Positions 1 through 5,937 of a DNA stretch of 5,938 nucleotides are shown here, piece by piece. A program made the translations under genes and the position numbers. Source of the stretch: Ignavibacteriota bacterium (GTDB lineage: Bacteria; Bacteroidota; Ignavibacteria; UBA10030; SZUA-254); NCBI GenBank assembly GCA_016191715.1, contig JACPVN010000017.1:1-5938 (forward strand). The letters run 5' to 3'. The notes below the pieces were generated by a model. The model was not told the DNA's origin, did no database searches, and saw only the letters and a program-made list of their open reading frames with translations. Positions within the stretch are counted from its first letter, which is position 1, and every line of letters begins with the position of its first letter.

Positions 1-426
1 AGTTCGCCGTTACAGTTGTATCTCTTGTGACATTAACTTCGGTTCTCGGATTCGCTGTTGAACCATCACTCCAATTCACAAAGTGATAGTTTGCAGTGGG
101 TACTGCCGTTACTGCCGTTCCATCGGAACCATGATTCACTGTCTGAGGCGTTACTCCCGAAATTGTTCCGTTTGCTCCTGCTGTGTAGGTCAGTGTGTAT
201 GTGTTGATGGCAAAGTTCGCCGTTACAGTTGTATCTCTTGTGACATTAACTTCGGTTCTCGGATTCGCTGTTGAACCATCACTCCAATTCACAAAGTGAT
301 AGTTCGCAGTGGGTACTGCCGTTACGGCGGTCCCGTCAGTACCATGATTTACAGTTTGTACTAAAGTTCCAGATAATGAACCATTCGGTCCTGCACTATA
401 AGTAAGCGTGTAAGTAGTTATTGCAC
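1..426 (-). repeat. Tandem 213-bp repeat coding for 71-residue InlB-type units
   Basis: The DNA at 1-213 is repeated at 214-426 (period 213 bp, exactly 71 codons). Positions 1-112 match 214-325 with one difference, at position 92 (t versus c). The other part of the unit (113-213 versus 326-426) has many differences, although the protein pattern is kept. In protein terms the units are about residues 110-180 (nt 421-209) and 181 onward (nt 208 to the edge). More copies probably lie beyond the left edge. Confidence 0.93.
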
Positions 427-748
427 CGGTGAAATTCAAACCCGGAACATCAGCGCTAAAGACGTCTGTTTTAATAGTTAATGGGTCAAATGTATATCCA
501 ATGAGACTTGGCGTTAACACTATGTCGAATGTATTTTCAGGTATTCCGCCAATAGAATAATTACCATTGATATCCGTTACACCGGAACCGCTGGCTCCTT
601 CGCTGGCAGTAACCAACACTCCGCTAAGAGGGTTCGACGAACCATTGAGTATCGTTCCACTGACAGTAAATGGTTGTGCTTGCGTATTGCTTGTAAAAAG
701 GACAAAAGCGATGATAACTGTTAAACACCAACGAATAACTCTTTTCAT
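1..748 (-). CDS. Secreted InlB-type B-repeat protein with carboxypeptidase-regulatory-like domain (N-terminal part, runs off left edge)
   Basis: This reading frame starts at the ATG at 748-746 and stays open for 249 codons to the window edge, so the C-terminus is missing. Residues 1-24 look like a signal peptide: basic start MKRVIRW, a hydrophobic core, then a cleavage site after SNTQA. Residues 26-108 resemble a carboxypeptidase regulatory-like beta-sandwich (VSGTI, then PLSGVLVTAS, then GVTDINGNYSIGGIP). From residue 110 there are 71-residue units, one complete (110-180) and one cut by the edge (181 onwards). Each has the pattern YTLTY.AG.NG..SG, QTVNHG.DGTAVTAVP, NYHFVNWSDGS, NPRTEVNVTRDTTVTANF, which matches divergent InlB B-repeats. 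Such proteins are exported and usually lie on the surface or are secreted; a sorting domain would be expected in the missing part. The start is supported by a GAGG ribosome site and the signal peptide. Function beyond surface or adhesin-like is not known. Confidence 0.9.
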   Translation of the reverse strand, partial: MKRVIRWCLTVIIAFVLFTSNTQAQPFTVSGTILNGSSNPLSGVLVTASEGASGSGVTDINGNYSIGGIPENTFDIVLTPSLIGYTFDPLTIKTDVFSADVPGLNFTGAITTYTLTYSAGPNGSLSGTLVQTVNHGTDGTAVTAVPTANYHFVNWSDGSTANPRTEVNVTRDTTVTANFAINTYTLTYTAGANGTISGVTPQTVNHGSDGTAVTAVPTANYHFVNWSDGSTANPRTEVNVTRDTTVTAN

Positions 749-830
749 AGATTCCTCAAAAAATATTTGTAATAAAATTCTTCAACGATATGTTCAAATT
801 TAACACCGTGTAATTTCTTCGATATTGCCC
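745..830 (-). other. Out-of-frame C-terminal tail of ATPase 2 (likely single-base frameshift)
   Basis: If one G is removed from the minus-strand GGG at 830-828, ATPase 2 reads on from VCQ into AISKKLHGVKFEHIVEEF and ends at the TGA at 747-745, giving 253 residues. Counting the switch histidine as 1, this tail places I at 13, G at 19 and E at 23. Those are the positions of V/I, G and E in the family pattern HDLxxVxxxCDRVxVMYxGxIVE, and ATPase 1 has L, G and E at the same three positions. The GGGG at 845-842 is a second candidate indel site. The restored stop overlaps the ATG of the repeat-protein gene as ATGA. A sequencing error, a recent mutation or programmed slippage could each explain it. 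Confidence 0.65.
754..757 (-). promoter_or_regulatory. Ribosome binding site of the repeat-protein gene
   Basis: On the minus strand the bases read TTGAGGAATCT just before the ATG at 748, so GAGG sits five bases upstream of the start. It lies in the 51-base gap (749-799) after the annotated stop of ATPase 2. That gap is A/T-rich and shows no hairpin followed by a T-run, so I see no terminator between the importer and the repeat-protein gene. Confidence 0.6.
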
Positions 831-1507
831 TGACAAACATACCCCAACGCCTTATAGTCATGCGAGATAAGAAGAATTCCGATTCCTTCGTTCTGGTATA
901 ACTCGGTAAATAAATCAAGAATTCTCTTTCGCCATTGAGAATCAATACCTGCCGTTGGTTCATCAGCAATTAAGAAAGTCGGGCGAACGATAATTGCACG
1001 GGCAATTGCGGCAACTCTTCTCTGACCTCCGCTTAATTGCAAAGGATATTGTGTTAATAATGTATGGTCGAGATGCACTTCCTTTGCAACCCGAAAAACA
1101 AGTTCTTTTCGTTCTGCTTTCGTCAGGTCATTCCGGTAAATAATCAACGGTTCTTCAATCGCATCATACACCGGCACACGCGGGTTAAACGGAGCGTTTG
1201 TTCTCTGGAAAATCATTCGAATGTGTTTCCGTACATGAGGATGGACATATCCTTGTTCCCGATACATCGGCTCTGCGCCAAGATAGACCTGACCGTGTGA
1301 TGGACGAAGTAATCCGGCAAGAATTTTCGCGAATGTTGTTTTTCCAATTCCGCTTTTTCCTTTCAACCCTTTAATCTCTTTGCGTCCAAGTGTCAGTGTA
1401 AATCCGACCAACACTTCTTTAACACCTTGTTCTTTGGATGTCAGATTGTTTGTAACGAGATATTTCTTCCCAACCTTCTCGGCATGAAGTTTAAGAATTT
1501 CATTCAT
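800..1507 (-). CDS. Peptide/nickel-type ABC transporter ATPase 2 (DppF/OppF/NikE-like), probably frameshifted at the 3' end
   Basis: This cytoplasmic ATPase of 235 residues as read would power the importer as one half of a heterodimer with ATPase 1. All catalytic motifs are visible: Walker A GKSGIGKT (residues 50-57), Q-loop glutamine 101 in MIFQRTNAPFNPR, signature LSGGQ (158-162), Walker B FLIADE (178-183), D-loop GID (187-189) and switch histidine 216 in ISHD. The FNPR after the Q-loop and the overall pattern fit the DppF/NikE branch. The ATG overlaps the stop of ATPase 1 as ATGA, so translation is probably coupled; an AAGGA lies about 11 bases upstream. The protein ends 19 residues after the switch histidine without the usual final strand and G-x-(I/V)-x-E segment. 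That segment is found in the +1 frame (see 745-830), which suggests an indel at a short G-run. There is no C-terminal oligopeptide-transporter extension in either frame. Confidence 0.9.
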   Translation of the reverse strand: MNEILKLHAEKVGKKYLVTNNLTSKEQGVKEVLVGFTLTLGRKEIKGLKGKSGIGKTTFAKILAGLLRPSHGQVYLGAEPMYREQGYVHPHVRKHIRMIFQRTNAPFNPRVPVYDAIEEPLIIYRNDLTKAERKELVFRVAKEVHLDHTLLTQYPLQLSGGQRRVAAIARAIIVRPTFLIADEPTAGIDSQWRKRILDLFTELYQNEGIGILLISHDYKALGYVCQGNIEEITRC

Positions 1508-2328
1508 AATTCATGTTCCTTATGATTCTTTTCCCACTCCGCTTTTGTTTCGTATAATCTCCCGTTATCCATCCAATTCAGTCGCTGACAATGTTCATTG
1601 GCAAGTTCTTCCGAATGGGTAATGAATAAAATAGAGGCGCCTCGCTCCTGTGCCTCATGTAGTTTCGCTAACACTTTATCTTCATTTTCCGGGTCCAGCG
1701 AGGTCGTACATTCGTCAGCGATGATGACGGATGCCTGTTGCGCCAGTGCCATCGCTACAGAAATTCTTTGGAGTTCACCTCCGCTGAGTTCATGTGGATA
1801 CGAATCGAGATTCTTTTCTGGTAAATCAAGATGCTCTAACAACTCAATACTCTTTTGTCGTATCATCTCGCCTGGAATCTCAGCCGCAACAAATGCTTCC
1901 GCGATATGTTCTCCAACTGATAAATAGGGGTTAAACGATTCTATTGGGTTTTGAAATATATAGGCAAACTTCTTGCAGGCAACCTGTTCAAAATTTCTAT
2001 AATACTGTTTCATCCATCGGTAATTATTTTTCTTCACTTTCTTGATTTTTCCGTTTTTTTGTTGAATGAGAACTTTCGGAAATGCATCATCAACAAGGTT
2101 TTGGCTTTCAAAGAATATTTTTCCTTGCACAATTCCGGGATAGCCCGAAATCAAACCGCTCAGCGAACGCGCAAGAATGGATTTTCCGCTCCCGGAATTT
2201 CCCATAATTCCCAGCCATTCATTGTTCCGGAGAACCATACTTACAGAATTGTTTGCAATCTTGTATCCTTCATTTTCTGCAAATAAAACCGTAAGCTGCT
2301 CGACTTCGACTATTGGTTTCACATCCAT
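1504..2328 (-). CDS. Peptide/nickel-type ABC transporter ATPase 1 (DppD/OppD/NikD-like)
   Basis: This 274-residue cytoplasmic nucleotide-binding subunit pairs with ATPase 2. Motifs are complete: Walker A GNSGSGKS (43-50), Q-loop Q126 in YIFQNPIESFNPY, signature LSGGE (181-185), Walker B VIIADE (201-206) with catalytic E206, D-loop SLD (210-212) and switch H238. After Walker B the usual proline is a cysteine (ADECTTSLD). Between Walker A and the Q-loop are about 77 residues where DppD-type proteins have about 55. The extra part (roughly 80-120) is very lysine- and tyrosine-rich. Length is well below the 320-plus residues of OppD/DppD, and the oligopeptide C-terminal extension is absent. The start is the ATG nine bases after the stop of permease 2. 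No clear Shine-Dalgarno precedes it, so it may depend on readthrough of ribosomes from the preceding gene. The stop overlaps the next start as ATGA. Confidence 0.93.
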   Translation of the reverse strand: MDVKPIVEVEQLTVLFAENEGYKIANNSVSMVLRNNEWLGIMGNSGSGKSILARSLSGLISGYPGIVQGKIFFESQNLVDDAFPKVLIQQKNGKIKKVKKNNYRWMKQYYRNFEQVACKKFAYIFQNPIESFNPYLSVGEHIAEAFVAAEIPGEMIRQKSIELLEHLDLPEKNLDSYPHELSGGELQRISVAMALAQQASVIIADECTTSLDPENEDKVLAKLHEAQERGASILFITHSEELANEHCQRLNWMDNGRLYETKAEWEKNHKEHEL

Positions 2329-2337
2329 AGAAAAACT

Positions 2338-3366
2338 TTACGATTCCTGTGATTGACCGGAGTATTTCACCAGACCATCACCAATCAAAAAGAGAGAAAA
2401 AATAAACAGGACAACAACGGATGCTGGCAGAAATAATAACCAGCGATTTGCAAATCCTTTAGTAACAGGTCCGAACAGTGCTGTAAGTTCAGCAGGGAAC
2501 AATGATTCGTTACCAAGAATACCCGTCGTTGCATTCGCACCCAATAAATTTCCCCATGCGTCAAAGTTCCCGACGTTAAAGTATCCGAGGTACAATTCCA
2601 TCATGATAAACGATGCGGTTGCAAAGATTCCATGTATCACCAACAATTCCCGGCAATTGAACCAAAGAATATGACGGGAAATAATTCTCCAATCCGAAAC
2701 ACCGAGTTCTTTCGCCGCATCAATAAATTCTTCTTCGCGTAAGACATGAATCTTATTCATAATACTTTTTCCGACGCGTGTTGATTCCGCAATCCCGAAC
2801 GTACAGGCGATGACCATGAAAGATGTTGACTGGTTCAACTCTCCTTTCGAAGCAAAAATACAGACAAGCATCAACAGAAGTAATTGTGGTAATGCGCTTA
2901 TCGAATTCGAAAGTATCATAGCACAAAAACCTTGCTTCGTTTCATCATAATACCCTGTCATTACTCCGAACACACAACCAAGTCCGATGGCTATGAAAAG
3001 CACAATAAGCAATGGGATAAAATATTTTGAGATACAGCTAAACACGATATAGAACGGATCTGTCCCGATTGTATCTGTACCGAAGGGATAGTTTCTCGAA
3101 CAGGCAACCGTGTCATATTTGTGGACCGAGTTCTTTTTTTGTCCCGGGATAGTTCCGGACCGGACAATCTGTTGTTGTGTTTCTTTCACCTGTGAACTGT
3201 TACTCCAGATACTCGGCGTACAGAGCCCATCGTCAAAATTTCGTTCTTTCCCAAGCGGATATAACAGATCAATGCTAAGCCCGATAACAATTAAAAAAGA
3301 CAGAATGAAAAGTCCCGTCGAAAATCTCCATCCACCTTTTTTGAAAAGTTCAACTACGATTTTCAT
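2338..3366 (-). CDS. Peptide/nickel-type ABC transporter permease 2 (DppC/OppC/NikC-like)
   Basis: This inner-membrane subunit would form half of the transport channel with permease 1. I start it at the ATG at 3366-3364 (342 residues), which shares one base with the TGA of permease 1 (TGATG), and not at the TTG just before it. Residue numbers here count that TTG as 1. An N-terminal helix (about 17-37) is followed by a long outside loop and the DppC hallmark YPFGTDTIGTDPF (94-106). Further helices lie at about 117-140, 149-172, 182-195, 244-262 and 310-330. The cytoplasmic EAA coupling loop EEEFIDAAKELGVSDWRII (212-230) is intact with its glycine, and the C-terminus IGDGLVKY matches the family GDGLRD ending. 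At 343 residues it is longer than the typical 280-300 because of the first outside loop (38-93, with C50 and C90) and the loop before the last helix (about 265-308). Confidence 0.93.
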   Translation of the reverse strand: MKIVVELFKKGGWRFSTGLFILSFLIVIGLSIDLLYPLGKERNFDDGLCTPSIWSNSSQVKETQQQIVRSGTIPGQKKNSVHKYDTVACSRNYPFGTDTIGTDPFYIVFSCISKYFIPLLIVLFIAIGLGCVFGVMTGYYDETKQGFCAMILSNSISALPQLLLLMLVCIFASKGELNQSTSFMVIACTFGIAESTRVGKSIMNKIHVLREEEFIDAAKELGVSDWRIISRHILWFNCRELLVIHGIFATASFIMMELYLGYFNVGNFDAWGNLLGANATTGILGNESLFPAELTALFGPVTKGFANRWLLFLPASVVVLFIFSLFLIGDGLVKYSGQSQES

Positions 3367-4286
3367 CAAACTTTTCCACGTGAAAGTTGCTTTGCCCTTG
3401 ATATCGGATCGAACACAAGCAGGACTACACGGTTGATAAGATTCATAAAAACAACAAAGAACACGACCAGAATGCTCAATTCAAACATTGCGGCAAAATT
3501 AAACGTATCATCACGCGAATATAACATCATACAAAATGCGATTCCCTGCAGGTTTACGCCCCGTTCAACAATCAACGCCGCACCTATAAAAAAAGGAACT
3601 TTTGAAACAATTCCCGAAGTCATCGGAACGATGGATGCGCGGGTAATATGTTTCCACAGCGAAGCATCTCTCGCTCTTGCAGAAAGTATGTAATGGTCAT
3701 CCACGATTTTTTGCAACTCTAACTTGAACGTACGGACTAACTCGCCAACCATTCCGCTACCAATAGAAAGTATCAATGCGGCAATAAAATATTTTCCGAC
3801 ATTGTCCGAAAATGTAGATTGTAAGAATCCGATAGACTGAGTCTGTTGATCAGATGAACAACTTGAAAACATAACTGCAATCGCCGCGATTGTTACAAAG
3901 ATCGGAACTGAACCGGTAAAAAAAAGTATCTGTTCAATAAATGCTGAAAATCTCCATTCTCTTCGAAAAAGGATAAAGAGGGCAACGGCCAGACTAAGAA
4001 TAAAAGTAAGGAGCAGAGCAAGCGTAACAAGAATAGCGGAAGCACTCAATCCGTTCGAGATACTCGTTTCAACATTCGAACTTATTTCAAATACCGGTCC
4101 AAAATGTGAATCTCCTCCAAAAAAAACTCTCCACGAGTCCACATATAAAGCGAAAAAATTGGCTTCTTTTTTCGCCAAATCGCCTGTTGCGTAATAGACG
4201 GTTATAAAGACAAGAAAAGTGCTGACGAATAAAGTCAGTAATGTTACAAGAGTTTCCCGTTTAATCAGTGTAAAAAGGTTTTTCAC
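3366..4286 (-). CDS. Peptide/nickel-type ABC transporter permease 1 (DppB/OppB/NikB-like)
   Basis: This inner-membrane channel subunit partners permease 2. I choose the GTG at 4286-4284 (306 residues) because it overlaps the TGA of the binding protein as GTGA and is followed by the normal LIKRETLVTLL start. A TTG at 4301 would add five residues inside the preceding gene. Helices are seen at about 11-33, 83-107, 117-141, 166-183, 225-242 and 267-292. Family marks are ATGDLA after helix 1 (family APGDPA), SISNGLSASAILVTLALLL (family VxNSLPATLELxL), GSVPIF (family VPxFxL), and the ending NRVVLLVFDPISR (family DLLYxxxDPRIR). The EAA coupling loop reads ARARDASLWKH (203-213). It is four residues shorter than the family ARAKGLSxxxVxxxH and lacks the conserved glycine. 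The outside loop at 34-82 is also poorly conserved. The family assignment is secure; the substrate is not. Confidence 0.93.
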   Translation of the reverse strand: MKNLFTLIKRETLVTLLTLFVSTFLVFITVYYATGDLAKKEANFFALYVDSWRVFFGGDSHFGPVFEISSNVETSISNGLSASAILVTLALLLTFILSLAVALFILFRREWRFSAFIEQILFFTGSVPIFVTIAAIAVMFSSCSSDQQTQSIGFLQSTFSDNVGKYFIAALILSIGSGMVGELVRTFKLELQKIVDDHYILSARARDASLWKHITRASIVPMTSGIVSKVPFFIGAALIVERGVNLQGIAFCMMLYSRDDTFNFAAMFELSILVVFFVVFMNLINRVVLLVFDPISRAKQLSRGKV

Positions 4287-5851
4287 TTCGTCACTTCCCA
4301 ATCAAATATTCTGTCGAAGAAACTGTATGCATTGAGATCAACAATGCCGATTTTTTGTCTGTTGAACGCGCTGTTCATTTTCAATGACCAGAGAAAAATA
4401 TGGGGACGTTGCTCTGCAAATCGTCCATGTAAAATTCTTCCTTTGATCTTCTTTGTTTCAACATCAGTCAAATTGGAAAATACATCTAACTCTTTGTTGA
4501 TTTCCTGGACATTGAATCCCATATAGTTTGTCTTATTCAATCCCTCACCAATCTCCCGCGCATGGAAGAGCGGCGTGATATCACCGAGTAAATCTTTCGA
4601 CCGAACCGAACCTAAAGCAAGATCAAAATTATGAGTTTTATACAGACGGTCATCCCACTCACCGGATGAAACACCGACCATCTCTACTTCTAATCCGATG
4701 TCCTGTAAGAATTTCATTATCATAATACAGGCACGTTTTTTTTCTTCTCCGATGTAACCATCTTCCTGAATGTAGAGTAACTCCAGTTTCTCAATTGCTT
4801 TATCTTTTCTCGCGCTTTCAATTAATTGAGCCGCGACATCCGCGTCGTACGGATCAGGTAAAACATTCGGGTCGAAGTACGGACTTCCTTCTGGAAACGG
4901 TCCGGAGATTGGCTTTGCCTGACCGAAAAAGACACTCGATATTACCCGGTCTCTGTTAATCGCTTTTGAAATTGCTTCCCGAACACGAATATCCTGCAAT
5001 GCCGGCTTTCGATAATTCACTCCAAGATATTCATACGAAAGTGTTTGATACGGTCGAATGAGAGCCAATCCCATATTATCTATCATAGAAATTTCTTTGA
5101 ACGGAATTTCCACCAGCATCGCCGCATGACCTGCCATGAACTCGTTTACTCTTGCCGGATCGTCAGGAATCGGAATCATCGTTACCAAATCAATTTTATT
5201 CTGGTTGTCATTTTGCCAGCGATAGTAATTATCATTCCGCAATAACGATTCATTATTACTCGTCCCGTGTTCTCTGAAATAAAAAGGACCGCAACCGAAT
5301 AATCTGTTCGTAAATTCTCTAATTTTCCTCCTATCAGAACGCACTCCATCAGGAATGATGGGAAAACTGAGACGTTCTTTTGCTGTATATTCATCAATTC
5401 CTCTCAACGTTACTCGAAGACGAAGCGAGTCAACGATTTCCATATTCAGATGTGAAAGTTGTTCCGGAAGTTTCGGATACGCAGGACATTCTCGTGTAGT
5501 ATCTAACCATCTATATGTTGCATACACATCCCTTGCCCTCATTGGCGAAGTATTATCATCGTTCCACAGAATATCTTCTCTTAATTTAATGATAAAAGAA
5601 GTGGGAGATTCAGCAGTCCATGATTCGGCGACATCCGGAATATACCTCGCTTCTTCATTCACACGAAACAATTTTGCAAACATAAGAAACGATAACCGCT
5701 CGTTTACTTCGTTGTATCGGTTGAGATATGGGTCGAGGGTTCTTACAATTCTGTTTTCAAGATAGGTAAAGATCTTCACGCCCTGTGAACAGACAGTTGA
5801 TGAGATGAAAAATAATAAGAGGATTACATTTAACAGGTTGATACGTTTCAT
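4283..5851 (-). CDS. ABC transporter solute-binding protein, family 5 (peptide/nickel class)
   Basis: This 522-residue periplasmic receptor captures the substrate and delivers it to the two permeases. Residues 1-22 form a signal peptide (MKRINLL, a hydrophobic core, cleavage near VCS/QG). C21 is not in a good lipobox because valine precedes it, so a soluble periplasmic form is more likely than a lipoprotein. Family-5 marks run through the chain: VAESW (74-78), FIIKLREDILWNDD (86-99), ARDVYATYRWL (106-116), GCGPFYF (186-192), YLGVNYRKPALQDIRVREAI (275-294) with NRDRVI (299-304), and GPFPEGSPYFDP (317-328). Length fits DppA/NikA (about 520-535). Binding-pocket residues cannot be assigned by eye, so peptide, nickel or another ligand stays open. 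The start has a GGAGA ribosome site. The stop TGA overlaps the GTG of permease 1. It is the first complete gene of the operon. Confidence 0.95.
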   Translation of the reverse strand: MKRINLLNVILLLFFISSTVCSQGVKIFTYLENRIVRTLDPYLNRYNEVNERLSFLMFAKLFRVNEEARYIPDVAESWTAESPTSFIIKLREDILWNDDNTSPMRARDVYATYRWLDTTRECPAYPKLPEQLSHLNMEIVDSLRLRVTLRGIDEYTAKERLSFPIIPDGVRSDRRKIREFTNRLFGCGPFYFREHGTSNNESLLRNDNYYRWQNDNQNKIDLVTMIPIPDDPARVNEFMAGHAAMLVEIPFKEISMIDNMGLALIRPYQTLSYEYLGVNYRKPALQDIRVREAISKAINRDRVISSVFFGQAKPISGPFPEGSPYFDPNVLPDPYDADVAAQLIESARKDKAIEKLELLYIQEDGYIGEEKKRACIMIMKFLQDIGLEVEMVGVSSGEWDDRLYKTHNFDLALGSVRSKDLLGDITPLFHAREIGEGLNKTNYMGFNVQEINKELDVFSNLTDVETKKIKGRILHGRFAEQRPHIFLWSLKMNSAFNRQKIGIVDLNAYSFFDRIFDWEVTK

Positions 5852-5854
5852 ACT

Positions 5855-5859
5855 TCTCC
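5855..5859 (-). promoter_or_regulatory. Ribosome binding site of the solute-binding protein gene
   Basis: The minus strand reads CGGAGAAGT immediately before the ATG at 5851. GGAGA lies three bases from the start, a short but usable spacing. It is the best Shine-Dalgarno in the operon and fits this gene needing independent, stronger initiation. Confidence 0.6.
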
Positions 5860-5865
5860 GATGAT

Positions 5866-5937
5866 TTATTTACCGAGATTCATTTTATAGCAAATGTCTA
5901 AACTTGAAACCGTTTCGCGAAGCGGTGTACCGACATC
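5866..5937 (-). CDS. Possible C-terminal tail of an upstream gene (partial, uncertain)
   Basis: One minus-strand frame is open from the right edge and ends at the TAA at 5868-5866, 14 bases before the binding-protein ATG. It encodes 23 residues, starting DVGTPLRETVSSLD and ending KMNLGK. If real, the operon would continue upstream with close spacing like that inside it. The stretch is short, I recognise no family, and the inverted repeats at 5906-5932 fall within it, so a non-coding leader is at least as likely. Confidence 0.2.
   Translation of the reverse strand, partial: DVGTPLRETVSSLDICYKMNLGK
5882..5889 (-). promoter_or_regulatory. Possible -10-like box upstream of the importer operon
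   Basis: TATAAAAT on the minus strand lies about 30 bases upstream of the binding-protein start. About 17 bases further upstream there is no good -35 box (CGGTTT at best) and no clear Bacteroidota-type TAnnTTTG. The motif could be chance in A/T-rich DNA or part of an upstream coding tail, so this is a weak call. Confidence 0.2.
5906..5932. repeat. Overlapping short inverted repeats upstream of the operon
   Basis: Three small dyads overlap here. GAAAC-C-GTTTC lies at 5906-5916. ACCGTTTCGCGAAGCGGT at 5909-5926 is an 18-bp near-palindrome with one mismatched symmetric pair, which can form a G-U pair in plus-strand RNA. CGGT-GT-ACCG lies at 5923-5932. CGACATCG at 5931-5938 adds a fourth small dyad. 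No T-run follows on either strand, so this is not a standard terminator. An operator, a REP-like dispersed element or a hairpin in an upstream message are possible. Confidence 0.5.

Noticed and set aside
83..274. Cysteine-rich 63-residue plus-strand frame
   Set aside because: It is the reverse-strand shadow of the InlB-type repeats. The minus strand has a clear signal peptide, domains and a periodic protein pattern.
757..797. Possible promoter for the repeat-protein gene (TTGAAC, 17 bases, TATTAC) and a TAnnTTTG-like stretch
   Set aside because: Each box matches only four of six consensus bases. The TATTTTTTG stretch has one base too many and sits about nine bases from the ATG, too close to serve as a promoter.
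749..799. Terminator between ATPase 2 and the repeat-protein gene
   Set aside because: There is a T-run (763-758 on the minus strand) but no stable hairpin before it.
567..803. 78-residue plus-strand frame across the start of the repeat protein
   Set aside because: It lies antisense to the signal peptide and first domain and runs over the intergenic gap; no family features.
1598..2286. Two plus-strand frames of about 110 residues
   Set aside because: Both are antisense to ATPase 1, whose motifs are complete; the translations look like shadow sequence.
5355..5765. 136-residue plus-strand frame
   Set aside because: It is antisense to the well-supported binding-protein gene, with no recognisable domain or ribosome site.
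5786..5851. Lipoprotein signal on the binding protein (C21)
   Set aside because: The residues before the cysteine (STV) do not fit the lipobox, where G, A or S is expected just before it; ordinary signal-peptidase cleavage fits better.
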